From NCBI RefSeq assembly GCF_006151805.1, contig NZ_VDDA01000001.1:372001-436000 (forward strand): DNA of 64,000 nucleotides, read 5' to 3'. A program made the position numbers and the translations under genes. Numbering within the stretch: position 1 is the first letter of the stretch; the number at the start of each line of letters is the position of its first letter. Shown here one piece after another: positions 43,134 through 51,918 of the stretch. Origin of the DNA: Methylobacterium terricola (GTDB taxonomy: Bacteria; Pseudomonadota; Alphaproteobacteria; Rhizobiales; Beijerinckiaceae). The notes below the pieces were generated by a model. That model made no database searches. It worked only from the letters and a program-made list of their open reading frames with translations, and was not told where the DNA came from.

Positions 43134-43970
43134 ATGGACGACCTCTTCCCGCCCTTCGCGCCCGAGCCCAACGAGCCCAAGCCACGCCGGTTCAAGCCGG
43201 TGCCGGTGCGGATGATCATCCCCAACATGATCACCCTGATGGCGGTCTGCCTCGGGCTCACCGCCGTGCGCCTCGCCTTCGAGGGCAAGTTCGAGCCGGC
43301 GGTGATCGCGATCGTCGCCGCCGCGGTGCTCGATGGCGTCGACGGCCGGGTGGCGCGCCTGCTCAAGGGCACCTCGCGCTTCGGTGCCGAGCTCGATTCG
43401 CTCGCCGATTTCGTCAATTTCGGCTGCGCCCCGGCGCTGATCCTCTACACCTTCGTGCTGCACAACCTGAAGTCGCTCGGCTGGATCGTCGCGCTGATCT
43501 TCGCCATCGCGATGGCCCTGCGGCTCGCCCGCTTCAACGTGATGCTGGACGATCCCAACCGGCCGGAATGGAAGAAGGACTTCTTCGTCGGCATGCCGGC
43601 CCCGGCCGGCGCGCTGACCGTGATGCTGCCGCTCTACCTGCACTTCCTCGGCTTCGAGATGGCGCCGAGCCTCGCCCCGGTGGCGCTGATCTACATGCTG
43701 GTGATCGCCCTCATGGTGATCTCCACGGTGCCGACCTTCTCGGGCAAGACCGTGGGCAAGCGGGTGCCGCGGGAATACGTGCTGCCGATCTTCGTCGTGA
43801 CGGTCGCGGCGTTCGGGCTGCTGATCAGCTTCCCGTTCGAGATCCTGGCGCTGCTCAGCCTCGGCTATCTCTGCGCGATCCCGGTCGGCGCCAACCAGTA
43901 CCGGCGCCGCGCCAAGCTCGACGCGGCGACGGCTCCCGCGACCCCGGGCGACGAAGCGTCGGCGGCGTGA
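43134..43970 (+). CDS. pssA: CDP-diacylglycerol-serine O-phosphatidyltransferase
   Basis: 278 residues, about eight membrane helices. It forms phosphatidylserine from CDP-diacylglycerol and serine. The CDP-alcohol phosphotransferase signature is complete (DGVDGRVAR, then SRFGAELDSLADFVNFG with the closing Asp residues). ATG 43134 follows a GGAGGG ribosome-binding site. It is directly behind psd, which uses its product. Confidence 0.95.
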   Translation: MDDLFPPFAPEPNEPKPRRFKPVPVRMIIPNMITLMAVCLGLTAVRLAFEGKFEPAVIAIVAAAVLDGVDGRVARLLKGTSRFGAELDSLADFVNFGCAPALILYTFVLHNLKSLGWIVALIFAIAMALRLARFNVMLDDPNRPEWKKDFFVGMPAPAGALTVMLPLYLHFLGFEMAPSLAPVALIYMLVIALMVISTVPTFSGKTVGKRVPREYVLPIFVVTVAAFGLLISFPFEILALLSLGYLCAIPVGANQYRRRAKLDAATAPATPGDEASAA

Positions 43971-43985
43971 CGGGGCGGGCGGGCC

Positions 43986-44759
43986 TCAGGCCCGCCGCGC
44001 CACGATGAACAGCCGCGGGAACGGCAGCAGCACACGGCCGTCCTCCTGCATCGGATAGGCTTCCCTCAGGGCTGCCTCGTAGCGGGCGAGGTAGGCGGAC
44101 TGTCCCTCCGCATCGAGGGGCGCCAGGAACGGCCGCAAGCCGGTCGAGCGCACCCAGTCGACGATGCCGCGGTGGCCGGGAAGCGGGTGGATGTAGGTGG
44201 TGCGCCACAGATCGACCGTGCAGCCCGCCCGCGACAGCCAGGTATCGTAGTCCTGGACGCGGCCGAGCGTGGTGCGGGCGCCCGCGGCGCCGGCCAAGGC
44301 CGCACGGAACGGTGGTTCCTCCGCCACCTCCCGCATCAGCCGATGCGACGGCTCGTCGAGGTTGTCCGGCATCTGCACGGCGAGGCAGCCGCCCGGCGCG
44401 AGGCCGCCGGCGAGGCGCGGCAGCAGGGTTTCGTGGTCGGGCAGCCAGTGCAGCACCGCATTGGCAACGATCAGGTCGGGGGGCGTCTCCGGCGCCCACG
44501 TGGCGATGTCGGCCTCGGCGAAGGCGACATCCGGCAGGGTACGGCGCGCCTCCTCCAGCATCGCCGGGGAGGAATCGAGGCCGGTCACCGCGGCATCGGG
44601 GAACCGCGTGACGATCAGCGCCGTGCTGTTGCCCGGCCCGCAGCCGAGATCGACGGCCCGGGCCGGCGCGGTCAATGGCACCCGCGCCAGCAGGTCGGCC
44701 GCCGGCCGGGTACGCTCGTCGGCGAATTTCAGGTACTGGCCCGCATCCCAATCCGCCAT
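43986..44759 (-). CDS. tam: Trans-aconitate 2-methyltransferase
   Basis: 257 residues, the usual Tam length. It starts [20 protein letters not shown], the family signature; SAM motif [15 protein letters not shown], then [12 protein letters not shown] and [11 protein letters not shown]; the C-terminal [15 protein letters not shown] block is typical. It methylates trans-aconitate, relieving inhibition of aconitase, so it supports the TCA cycle. Convergent with pssA (15 bp). An in-frame extension upstream is rejected. Confidence 0.9.
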   Translation of the reverse strand: MADWDAGQYLKFADERTRPAADLLARVPLTAPARAVDLGCGPGNSTALIVTRFPDAAVTGLDSSPAMLEEARRTLPDVAFAEADIATWAPETPPDLIVANAVLHWLPDHETLLPRLAGGLAPGGCLAVQMPDNLDEPSHRLMREVAEEPPFRAALAGAAGARTTLGRVQDYDTWLSRAGCTVDLWRTTYIHPLPGHRGIVDWVRSTGLRPFLAPLDAEGQSAYLARYEAALREAYPMQEDGRVLLPFPRLFIVARRA

Positions 44760-44878
44760 CGGACGACTCCCCGTCGCGCTTGTCCGCCCCAGCTTAGCCG
44801 GGATGGCGTCTCCCGCGCGATGGCGTGCCGCGCGGGACAGGACTGCCGTCACGGAAGCCTCTTTCGCGGAGATTCGCC

Positions 44879-45289
44879 TTGCTCGAGGAATTCAAGAAAT
44901 TCGCCCTACGCGGCAACGTCGTCGACCTCGCGATCGGTGTGGTGATCGGCGCGGCCTTCGGCGCCATCGTCACCTCGCTGGTGCAGGACGTCATCATGCC
45001 GGTCGTGGGCGCGATCACCGGCGGGCTCGACTTCTCGAACTACTACCTGCCGCTATCCTCGAAGGTGCAGACCGGGCTGTCCTATGCCGAGGCCAAGAAG
45101 CAGGGCGCGGTGCTCGGCTACGGCCAGTTCGTCACCGTGGCGCTGAACTTCCTGATCGTCGCCTTCGTGCTGTTCCTGGTGATCCGGGGCATGAATCAGC
45201 TGGTACGCCGCGAGGAGGTGAAGAAGGAGGATCCGGCCGACGTGAAGATCCTGACGGAGATCCGGGACCTGCTGGCGGCGCGGCGGTGA
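44879..45289 (+). CDS. mscL: Large-conductance mechanosensitive channel
   Basis: 136 residues from a TTG start preceded by GGAG. The N-terminal amphipathic helix and first pore helix ([39 protein letters not shown]), a periplasmic loop, the second helix ([18 protein letters not shown]) and the C-terminal cytoplasmic bundle are all present. It opens under membrane tension to release solutes on osmotic downshock. Upstream ATG choices add non-homologous residues. Confidence 0.96.
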   Translation: MLEEFKKFALRGNVVDLAIGVVIGAAFGAIVTSLVQDVIMPVVGAITGGLDFSNYYLPLSSKVQTGLSYAEAKKQGAVLGYGQFVTVALNFLIVAFVLFLVIRGMNQLVRREEVKKEDPADVKILTEIRDLLAARR

Positions 45290-45295
45290 GGACCT

Positions 45296-45320
45296 GGCCG
45301 CCGACCTCGTGACGGCGGCC
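45296..45320 (+). terminator. Hairpin after mscL
   Basis: GGCCGCCG (45296-45303) and CGGCGGCC (45313-45320) form eight perfect pairs with a 9-nt loop, six bases past the mscL stop. No T-run, so termination is uncertain. Confidence 0.45.
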
Positions 45321-45374
45321 GACGCCGTGGCCTCGGCTTCCACCTCACAGGGGTCAGCCCGGGGCCGCGGAGCG

Positions 45375-45419
45375 GAGCCCGGGATCCAGGAGCTCGGGAT
45401 CCAGGAGCCCGGGATCTAG
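45375..45419. repeat. Three tandem 15-bp repeats
   Basis: GAGCCCGGGATCCAG, GAGCTCGGGATCCAG and GAGCCCGGGATCTAG follow head to tail, with a partial fourth (GAGCGCGG). They extend a CCCGGG-containing dispersed sequence also seen at 39848-39877. They lie in the 274-bp non-coding gap between mscL and the NepR-like gene. Confidence 0.8.
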
Positions 45420-45563
45420 GAGCGCGGAGCGTTCAGGAGAGGGCGAGCAGCGCTCCGCTCGATCCTCTCGCGCCCGAACTCCCGGATTTCGCGCTCTCAC
45501 CCTCGGCGAGCCCCGGAATGACCCGGACTGTGCTGGAACCATCGCGCAAGCGCCGCGAGATCG

Positions 45564-45818
45564 TCATCTCGTCCCCGGCAGGTCCTTCAGGATATCCTTC
45601 AACGCGTCCTCCACCGCCTCGCGGCCGGTATCGTGGGCCTTCAGGCGGCCTTCGAGGCGGCGCAGCTGCGGGGTGAATTCCGGCGGAAGCCCCGGATCGC
45701 CGAGGTAGTCCGGCTTCTCGGCCTGGGCGTTGTAGGCCGAGCGCAGCTGTTGCCCGAGGTGCTCGCGCACGGGCTCCGGCAGCGCGGCGTCGTGGTTCTC
45801 GTGCGGGTCGGCGGGCAT
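45564..45818 (-). CDS. NepR-like anti-sigma factor candidate
   Basis: 84 residues. The part PVREHLGQQLRSAYNA followed by LPPEFTPQLRRLEGRL aligns with the two helices of NepR anti-sigma factors and with the N-terminus of the sigma factor at 46591-47313 (IRSHLGTQLRATYEA). Between the helices it has a slightly longer linker (QAEKPDYLGDPG). It ends with an acidic/basic tail unlike classical NepR. If real, it would bind EcfG sigma factors and be titrated by phosphorylated PhyR, which is not in this window. It could also be an unrelated short helical protein. Confidence 0.6.
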   Translation of the reverse strand: MPADPHENHDAALPEPVREHLGQQLRSAYNAQAEKPDYLGDPGLPPEFTPQLRRLEGRLKAHDTGREAVEDALKDILKDLPGTR

Positions 45819-45954
45819 CGCAATCCGTATCGTTGCAGGGTGGCGGCGCAGCGGGCGGGCCGCCGGCGCCCGTTCTTCAAGAGAACGGCGATCGCACCGA
45901 ATTCGTTGCGAGATGTCGTGCCACGGCGGGACCGGATTTGCAGTCTCCGAACGC

Positions 45955-45982
45955 AAAAAGCCCCGGCACGAGGGCCGGGGCT
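45955..45982 (-). terminator. Rho-independent terminator of the DUF1236 gene
   Basis: Read on the minus strand: AGCCCCGGC, six-base loop, GCCGGGGCT, then TTTT. Nine perfect pairs with a T-run, 48 bases after the DUF1236 stop. The best intrinsic terminator in the window. Confidence 0.88.
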
Positions 45983-46029
45983 CGAAGACAAGCCGGTGTC
46001 GCGCCACCCGATGGCGGCGCGGCTTCGAC

Positions 46030-46440
46030 TTAGTCGATCACCTGCACGATGCGGCGGGTGCCCGGATCGACCAGCACGACCCGGTCGTTGACCACGGTGT
46101 AGCGGCGACCACGGATGCCGTACTCGGACGGGACCTCGTAGTAGCTCACGCCCGACGAGGGCAGCACGCCGCCGACGGCCACGTCGCCGTCCCAGTCATA
46201 CGAGCGGTGCTGGCGCACGGCGTAGGAGCGGAAGCGCGGACGGTCATCGACACCGAGGAGGCCGCCGACCGCACCGGTCGCGGCGCCGACGGCACCGCCG
46301 ACGATCGCGCCGACCGGGCCGGCCGCGGCAGCACCATCCTCGGCGCCGCGCTGGGCGCCGGGGATCAGGCCCTGGGCCTGGGCGGCCATCGGCAGCGACA
46401 GGGCGAGGGCGGCGGCGGCGAGAATGGTCTTGCTCTTCAT
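46030..46440 (-). CDS. DUF1236 domain-containing exported protein
   Basis: 136 residues. Signal peptide MKSKTILAAAALALSLPMAA, a glycine-zipper-like stretch (VGAIVGGAVGAATGAVGGLLG, read as two parts around residue 50), and the C-terminal DUF1236 segment VPSEYGIRGRRYTVVNDRVV ending in DPGTRRIVQVID. Family role unknown; outer-membrane or periplasmic location likely. It has an EcfG-like promoter upstream and its own terminator, so it is probably a single-gene stress-induced transcript between the two NepR/EcfG genes. Start ATG 46440, not 46464. Confidence 0.85.
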   Translation of the reverse strand: MKSKTILAAAALALSLPMAAQAQGLIPGAQRGAEDGAAAAGPVGAIVGGAVGAATGAVGGLLGVDDRPRFRSYAVRQHRSYDWDGDVAVGGVLPSSGVSYYEVPSEYGIRGRRYTVVNDRVVLVDPGTRRIVQVID

Positions 46441-46501
46441 CGAAGCGGTCTCCGTTTCGTCCAATCCACCCCGGTCGAGCAGGGCGGCTCTCGGGGGTGG
46501 T

Positions 46502-46527
46502 AACGTCGTGGCCGGCGAAACGGTTCA
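46502..46527 (-). promoter_or_regulatory. EcfG-type general stress promoter
   Basis: On the minus strand TGAAC (46527-46523), 17-nt spacer, CGTT (46505-46502). The alphaproteobacterial EcfG consensus is GGAAC-N16/17-CGTT, so only the first base differs. It would start transcription near 46494, giving a leader of about 55 nt for the DUF1236 gene. Confidence 0.6.
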
Positions 46528-46590
46528 ATCGATGCGAGCAGATTGTCGCGTAACCCCGCGGGAGTACTCCGAGGAGCCGCGGGGCCTGGA

Positions 46591-47313
46591 TCAGGCGTCC
46601 TTCGGCATCGCCGACTGGATCAGTCGATCGGTGCCGAGGTCTTCCTCGTCGTAGCCCAGGAGCTCCGCCAGCCGGCCGCGGGCGCGGCTGACGCGGCTCT
46701 TCACGGTGCCGACCTTGCAGCCCATGATCGCCGCCGCCTCCTCGTAGGAGACGCCCTCGGCGCCGACGAGCACCAGGGCCTCGCGCTGGTCCGGCGGCAG
46801 CTTGGCGAGCGCGCTCTGCAGGTCCTCGACGTCGAGCCGGTCGCCCTGGTGCGGGGCGGTGGCCAGCCGCGCGGCGTAGGAGCCGTCCTGGTCCTCGACC
46901 TCGCGCACCCGCTTGCGGTGGTCGGAATAGAAGATGTTGCGCAGGATGGTGAACAGCCAGGCGTTCAGGTTGGTGCCGGCCTGGAACCGGGCCCGGTGCT
47001 GCCAGCCCTTCAGCAGCGTGTCCTGCACCAGGTCGTCGGCCCGGGCCGGGTTGCTGGTGAGCGAGAGCGCGAAGGCCCGCAGGGACGGCACCGCCTGCAG
47101 CAGCCCGTCGCGGAATTCCGGCAGGACGATCTCGCCCTGCGCCTTGAGCGCCGCCTCCAGGCGCGCGATCAGTTCGGCGAACCGGCTGTCGGGATCGGCG
47201 TTGCCCAGGGCCTCGTAGGTGGCCCGGAGCTGCGTGCCGAGATGCGACCGGATGCTGGCCGAGAGGCCGGGGCGCGCCTCGGCCGACGGGTTCGGGGCGG
47301 TGTCTCGCGTCAT
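46591..47313 (-). CDS. EcfG-family (ECF15) sigma factor with N-terminal NepR-like domain
   Basis: 240 residues, about 60 longer than ordinary EcfG. Residues about 18-55 (SIRSHLGTQLRATYEALG, DSRFAELIARLEAAL) match the NepR anti-sigma helices. From about 63 on it is a typical EcfG: sigma region 2 (LRAFALSLTSNPARADDLVQ, GTNLNAWLFTILRNIFYSD) and region 4 (LPPDQREALVLVGAEGVSYE, GTVKSRVSRARGRLAELL). EcfG directs the general stress response; NepR normally holds it inactive in trans. Here both are on one chain, suggesting self-inhibition relieved by PhyR. ATG 47313 is the only sensible start. Confidence 0.88.
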   Translation of the reverse strand: MTRDTAPNPSAEARPGLSASIRSHLGTQLRATYEALGNADPDSRFAELIARLEAALKAQGEIVLPEFRDGLLQAVPSLRAFALSLTSNPARADDLVQDTLLKGWQHRARFQAGTNLNAWLFTILRNIFYSDHRKRVREVEDQDGSYAARLATAPHQGDRLDVEDLQSALAKLPPDQREALVLVGAEGVSYEEAAAIMGCKVGTVKSRVSRARGRLAELLGYDEEDLGTDRLIQSAMPKDA

Positions 47314-47471
47314 GGCTCTCGCGTCTGCCTGCCAGAGGAGGAAGATGGGCCCGGAGGCCGCGACCGGAAAGAGCGAGCTTAGCGAGAAACGGGCCGGGAC
47401 CAAGAGGGCCGGCGCGTCGCGGGGCGTTTTCAGCCGCCGGGACTCAGGCCCCGCGAGGGAGCGTTCAAACG

Positions 47472-48263
47472 TCAGCCCCCGAGACTCGCCCCGGTCTCGT
47501 CGCCGTCCGGCACCCCGAGGCGGAAGGCCAGCACCTCGCCGGGGGCGAGATCGGTCCAGCTCTCGTCGCGGGTGAGGGGGCGGGTCGCCACCACGGTCAC
47601 GATGTCGTCGGGCGTCGTCTCCTGCGCGAAATCGACCCGCCAATCCTCGTCGATCAGCGTCGCGGTGCCGAAGGGCGCCCGGCGGGTCAGGGTGCAGAGG
47701 CGCTTGCCGCAATGGGCGTAGAGGGTGCGGCTGTCGGAGAGCAGCATGTTGAACACCCCGAGCCCGTGCAGTTCGGCGCAGAGCTCCCGCACCGCCCCGT
47801 CGAGGCGCGTCGGCTTCGGCAGGCTGCCCCAGCGCTCCTCGAGCTTGCCCAGCATCCAGCAGAACGCGTGCTCGCTGTCCGTGGTGCCGACCGGGCGGAA
47901 GCGCCCGAGCTTGAGGCGCTTCACGCCCTTCAGCTGGCCGTTATGCGCGAAGGTGAAGGTGCGCCCCCACAATTCGCGGCTGAACGGGTGGGTGTTCTCC
48001 AGGGCCACCCGGCCGCGATTGGCCCGGCGGACATGGGCGATCACGATCCGGCTCTTGATCGGGTATTGCCGCAGGAGCCGGGCGATCTCCGAGCGGGCGC
48101 TCGGCTCCGGGTCGTGGAAGCTGCGGCAGCCGCGGCCTTCGTAGAACGAGATGCCCCAGCCGTCCTGATGCGGCCCGGTCTCGCCGCCGCGGCGCGCCAG
48201 GCCCGCGAAGCTGAAGCGGATATCGGTCGGGACGTTGGCGCTCATGCCGAGCAATTCGCACAT
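47472..48263 (-). CDS. Class II glutamine amidotransferase (YafJ-like)
   Basis: 263 residues starting [19 protein letters not shown], so Cys2 is the N-terminal nucleophile once Met is removed. It has the family blocks [24 protein letters not shown] (oxyanion-hole Asn/Gly) and GTTDSEHAF. Only the glutaminase domain is present; the acceptor substrate is unknown. It follows ctaF after 45 bp on the same strand and could be the last cotranscribed gene of the respiratory cluster, though with no evident functional link. Confidence 0.88.
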   Translation of the reverse strand: MCELLGMSANVPTDIRFSFAGLARRGGETGPHQDGWGISFYEGRGCRSFHDPEPSARSEIARLLRQYPIKSRIVIAHVRRANRGRVALENTHPFSRELWGRTFTFAHNGQLKGVKRLKLGRFRPVGTTDSEHAFCWMLGKLEERWGSLPKPTRLDGAVRELCAELHGLGVFNMLLSDSRTLYAHCGKRLCTLTRRAPFGTATLIDEDWRVDFAQETTPDDIVTVVATRPLTRDESWTDLAPGEVLAFRLGVPDGDETGASLGG

Positions 48264-48308
48264 GGCGGTGGTTATAGGGCCGGATCGGTGAGCGGGGAGT
48301 GAACGCAC

Positions 48309-48608
48309 CTAACCTCGGGAGAGGTAATCCACCAGCGTCATGGTGAACAGGATCCCGACCCAGAAGAAGCCGATCCCGGCGAAGAGCTTGACCAGCGGCG
48401 GCTCGTGGCGGACCTCCATCGAGAACCACAGGATCGTCGCCACCATCGCGCCGGCGACCGCCAGCTCGACGATCCAGACATGGGCGAAGGGGAGGGTGGC
48501 CCCCAAGGCCACGGTGATCCCGAGCATCACCATGAGCGCCCCGGCCGTCAGGACCGGCTCGCGCATGTGCCGCCAGAGGAGACGGCGCTCGTCGCTTGTG
48601 CCGAACAC
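48309..48608 (-). CDS. ctaF: Cytochrome c oxidase subunit IV (caa3 type)
   Basis: 99 residues with three membrane helices (about 17-38, 42-62, 74-95: ITVALGATLPFAHVW, LAVAGAMVATILWFS, FAGIGFFWVGILFTMTLVDY). Small accessory subunit of the oxidase, helping assembly of the CuB centre in homologues. It starts nine bases after the ctaE stop and is the last recognisable oxidase gene. Confidence 0.88.
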   Translation of the reverse strand: MFGTSDERRLLWRHMREPVLTAGALMVMLGITVALGATLPFAHVWIVELAVAGAMVATILWFSMEVRHEPPLVKLFAGIGFFWVGILFTMTLVDYLSRG

Positions 48609-48617
48609 GGGGCTCTC

Positions 48618-49280
48618 CTACCGGTTGAGCACGTAGAGGGTCGGGAAGGCGAGGATCCAGATCAGGTCGATGAAGTGCCAGTAGAGCCCGAAGATCTCGA
48701 TCCGGTTCTGGTGCGCACTCAGGAAGCCCGGCCGGCTCGCCTGCCAGGTCATCACCAGCAGGATGGTGATGCCGGTCATCAGGTGCAGGCCGTGCAGGCT
48801 GGTCGCGACGTAGTACAGGTTCACGAACAGGCGCGAGGGCGGCGAATCCTTCAGCTCGTAGGGCCGGTCGGACAGGAACGGCATCATGTGTTCCTGGTAG
48901 TCGGCGTAGTACTCGTAGCCCTTGAGCAGCAGGAACACCGTGCCGAGGGCCGCGGTGGCGAGCATGAACCGGACCATGCCGCGCTGCCAGCCGAGCCGCG
49001 AGAGCTGGATCGCCCCCGACATGGTCAGGCTGGAGCCGATCAGCACCACGGTGTTGGTGGCGCCGATCCAGAATTTCAGGTGGCGCGCCGCCTCCTGGAC
49101 CGCCTCCGGGTGGAGCAGGCGCAGGACGAGCGCCGTGAGGAACAGGCCGGCGAAGAGCAGGAGTTCGGTCAGCAGCCACGCCCACATGCCGAGCACGGCG
49201 GCGCGCTTCTGCTGCTCAACGCAAGCGAAGTGCGAGACGAGCTTGACGCCGACGGCTGTGTCGGTGGCTCCCGCGCTCAC
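48618..49280 (-). CDS. ctaE: Cytochrome c oxidase subunit III (caa3 type)
   Basis: 220 residues from a GTG that overlaps the ctaD stop by 4 bp. Five to six membrane helices; the COX3 signatures [47 protein letters not shown] and [17 protein letters not shown] are visible. No metal centre; stabilises proton pumping by subunit I. Confidence 0.95.
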   Translation of the reverse strand: MSAGATDTAVGVKLVSHFACVEQQKRAAVLGMWAWLLTELLLFAGLFLTALVLRLLHPEAVQEAARHLKFWIGATNTVVLIGSSLTMSGAIQLSRLGWQRGMVRFMLATAALGTVFLLLKGYEYYADYQEHMMPFLSDRPYELKDSPPSRLFVNLYYVATSLHGLHLMTGITILLVMTWQASRPGFLSAHQNRIEIFGLYWHFIDLIWILAFPTLYVLNR

Positions 49281-50953
49281 GAGTGCTGCCTCCCGGTCTC
49301 CTGGGCCTGGATCGGGTAGTCGTAGGGGATCTTCGGCGCCACCGGCTCGGTGACGAAGTTGTGCGCTGGCGGCGGTGAGGCCACCGTCCATTCGAGGCCG
49401 CGGGCGTCCCAGGGGTTGGCCGGCGCCCGCTTCCCGAACCAGATCGCGTAGACGAGGTAGACCATCGGGAAGATGTAGCCGACCGCCAGGATCGTCGAGC
49501 CCGCCGAGGACAGGATGTTGAGGAACTGGAATTCCGGCGGATAGACGTGGTAGCGCCGCGGCATCCCGAGGTAGCCGAGGATGAATTGCGGGAAGAACGT
49601 CACGTTGAAGCCGATGAAGATCAGGAAGGCCGAGATGCGGCCCCAGGCCTCGATGTACATCCGTCCGGTGATCTTCGGCCACCAGAAATGCAGGCCGCCA
49701 AGGAAGGCCAGTACCGTGCCGCCGACCATGATGTAGTGGAAATGCGCCACGACGAAGTAGGTGGCGTGGACGTGCTGGTTGATGGCCAGCGTCGCGAGAT
49801 AGAGCCCGGTGAGGCCGCCGAGCACGAACAGTCCGATATAGCCCATGGCGTAGAGCATCGGCGTGTCGAGCTTGAGCGAACCCTTGTGGATCGTCGCGGT
49901 CCAGTTATAGACCTTGACCGCCGACGGCACCGCCACCGCGAAGCTGAGCACCGAGAACGCCACGCTGGCGAAGTCGCTCTGCCCGTTGACGAACATGTGG
50001 TGGCCCCAGACGAAGAAGGTCACCGAGGCGAGCCCGATCGCCGCATAGGCGACGAACTTGTAGCCGAACAGCTTCTTCTGGGCGAAGGCCGGGACGATCT
50101 CGGAGATCACCCCCATGCCCGGCAGCACCATGATGTAGACGGCCGGGTGCGAGTAGAACCAGAACAGGTGCTGGAACAGTACCGGGTCGCCGCCATAGGC
50201 CGGATCGAACACCCCGATATGGAAGGCGCGCTCGGCGATGAGCAGGATCAGCGCCACGGTGATGACCGGGGTGGCGAGCAGGAAGATCAGGCTGGTGGCG
50301 TAGTGGGTCCAGACGAAGATCGGCAGCCGGAACCAGGTCATGCCCGGCGCCCGCATGGTGTGGATCGTCACCACGAAGTTGAGGCCGGTGAGGATCGACG
50401 AGAAGCCGACGATCGTCACGCCGATCAGCGCCGGCACCACCCAGGTGTTCGAGAAGGCGGTGGAGAGCGGGGTGTAGAAGGTCCAGCCGGTATCGACGCC
50501 GCCCAACACCACGCTCGCCAGCGTGAACAGCGCGCCGGTCATGAACACGTACCAGGAGGCGAGGTTCAGCTTCGGGAAGGCGAGGTCCCGCGCGCCGATC
50601 ATCAGCGGGATCAGGAAATTGCCGAAGGTGGCGGGGATGCTCGGAATCAGGAAGAACCACACCATCACGACCCCGTGGATCGTGAACAGCTTGTTGTAGG
50701 TGTCGTTGGTGAAGACCTGCCCGTCGGGAACGACCAGCGCCAGGCGCACCAGGCCCGCCGTGACGGCGCCGATGACGAAGAAGGCGGTGATGCTGGCGAG
50801 GTAGAGGAGCGCGATGCGCTTGTGGTCGGTGGTGAAGAACCACGAGCGCAGGGTGTGCTCGGCATGCAGGTAATCGGCCCCGTGGCCGGTGCGGGAATCC
50901 GGGGTGTGGGGGTCGCGCAGGGCCGGCCCGTCGGTGAGGGTGCCGCTCGTCAT
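49277..50953 (-). CDS. ctaD: Cytochrome c oxidase subunit I, A2-type haem-copper oxidase
   Basis: 558 residues, 12-13 membrane helices. Haem a and a3/CuB ligands are present in [26 protein letters not shown] (CuB His with cross-linked Tyr), WGHHMFVNG and HFHYIMVGG. The D-channel Glu of A1 oxidases (GHPEVY) is replaced by Tyr-Ser-HPAVY, the hallmark of the A2 subfamily found in caa3 enzymes. It overlaps ctaC by 4 bp (ATGA) and ctaE by 4 bp. Terminal O2 reductase and proton pump. Confidence 0.97.
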   Translation of the reverse strand: MTSGTLTDGPALRDPHTPDSRTGHGADYLHAEHTLRSWFFTTDHKRIALLYLASITAFFVIGAVTAGLVRLALVVPDGQVFTNDTYNKLFTIHGVVMVWFFLIPSIPATFGNFLIPLMIGARDLAFPKLNLASWYVFMTGALFTLASVVLGGVDTGWTFYTPLSTAFSNTWVVPALIGVTIVGFSSILTGLNFVVTIHTMRAPGMTWFRLPIFVWTHYATSLIFLLATPVITVALILLIAERAFHIGVFDPAYGGDPVLFQHLFWFYSHPAVYIMVLPGMGVISEIVPAFAQKKLFGYKFVAYAAIGLASVTFFVWGHHMFVNGQSDFASVAFSVLSFAVAVPSAVKVYNWTATIHKGSLKLDTPMLYAMGYIGLFVLGGLTGLYLATLAINQHVHATYFVVAHFHYIMVGGTVLAFLGGLHFWWPKITGRMYIEAWGRISAFLIFIGFNVTFFPQFILGYLGMPRRYHVYPPEFQFLNILSSAGSTILAVGYIFPMVYLVYAIWFGKRAPANPWDARGLEWTVASPPPAHNFVTEPVAPKIPYDYPIQAQETGRQHS

Positions 50954-51918
50954 GGTGTGGCTTCCTGCTGCGCCGTCGCGCCTGAACTCTTCAGGTAGGC
51001 GACGAGACGGTCGAGATCGTCGGGCGGGATCACGTTGCGGAAGGCCGGCATCACCTGCTTGTAGTCGGCGGCGAGCTTCTGCCGGTTCGGATTCAGGATC
51101 TTGTCGCGGAGATAGGTCTCGTCGGCCGTCACCGTGCGGCCGTCGGCGAGCTTGACCTCGCGACCGTAGAGGCCGGCGAGGGAGGGCGCCCGCACCTTGG
51201 CGCCGGGATCGTGGCAGGACCCGCAGCCGTAGGATTCGTAGACGACGCGGCCGGCCCCGGCCTGGCCGCCCTGCTGGGCACCGCCATTCTGCAGCCAGGC
51301 GGCATAATCGGCCTGGGTCATCAGGGTCAGGGTACCGTCCATCTTCGAGTGGTCGGTGCCGCAATATTCCGAGCAGTAGAGCCGGTAGCTGCCGGTGCGG
51401 TCGGCCTTGAACCACAATTCGGTGTAGCGGTCCGGCAGCGTCGCCATCTGCATCCGCAGGGCCGGCAGGTAGAGATTGTGGATCACGTCCTGGCTGATCA
51501 TCCGGATCTTGACCGGCTGGCCGATCGGCAGGTGCAGGTCGTTGATCTCGGACTGGCCGGTCGGGTGCTGGAACTTCCACATCCATTGCCGGCCGATCGC
51601 CTCGACCACCATGGCGTCGCCCGGGGCCTGCTTCGAGATGAAGAACAGCCGGGCGCCCCAGACGAAGAAGATCAGGGTGAGCAGGAACGGGATCAGCATC
51701 CAGCTGATCTCGATCAGCACGCTGCGGGTTCCGGTATGGCTGCGGTCGGCCGCCTCGCCCTGGCGGTAGCGGATCGCGAACCAGGTGATGGCGACGAAGA
51801 CCGGCACCGTCAGGAGCAGGGTCAGGACCGTGAAGGCGAGGATCAGCCAGTCGGTCTCGACCGCGGTGGCGGAGGCCGCCGCGGGCCAGAGCTGGAGCGC
51901 GAGATCGGTCGGGTTCAT
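50950..51918 (-). CDS. ctaC: Cytochrome c oxidase subunit II fused to cytochrome c (caa3 type)
   Basis: 322 residues. Two membrane helices (about 22-47 and 68-92), the CuA domain with the ligand loop [12 protein letters not shown], and a C-terminal class I cytochrome c with CGSCH (about 232-236) and the distal Met in KQVMPAF. The fused haem accepts electrons from alternative complex III and passes them to CuA, so no separate carrier is needed. N-terminus lacks a classical cleaved signal. Confidence 0.96.
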   Translation of the reverse strand: MNPTDLALQLWPAAASATAVETDWLILAFTVLTLLLTVPVFVAITWFAIRYRQGEAADRSHTGTRSVLIEISWMLIPFLLTLIFFVWGARLFFISKQAPGDAMVVEAIGRQWMWKFQHPTGQSEINDLHLPIGQPVKIRMISQDVIHNLYLPALRMQMATLPDRYTELWFKADRTGSYRLYCSEYCGTDHSKMDGTLTLMTQADYAAWLQNGGAQQGGQAGAGRVVYESYGCGSCHDPGAKVRAPSLAGLYGREVKLADGRTVTADETYLRDKILNPNRQKLAADYKQVMPAFRNVIPPDDLDRLVAYLKSSGATAQQEATP

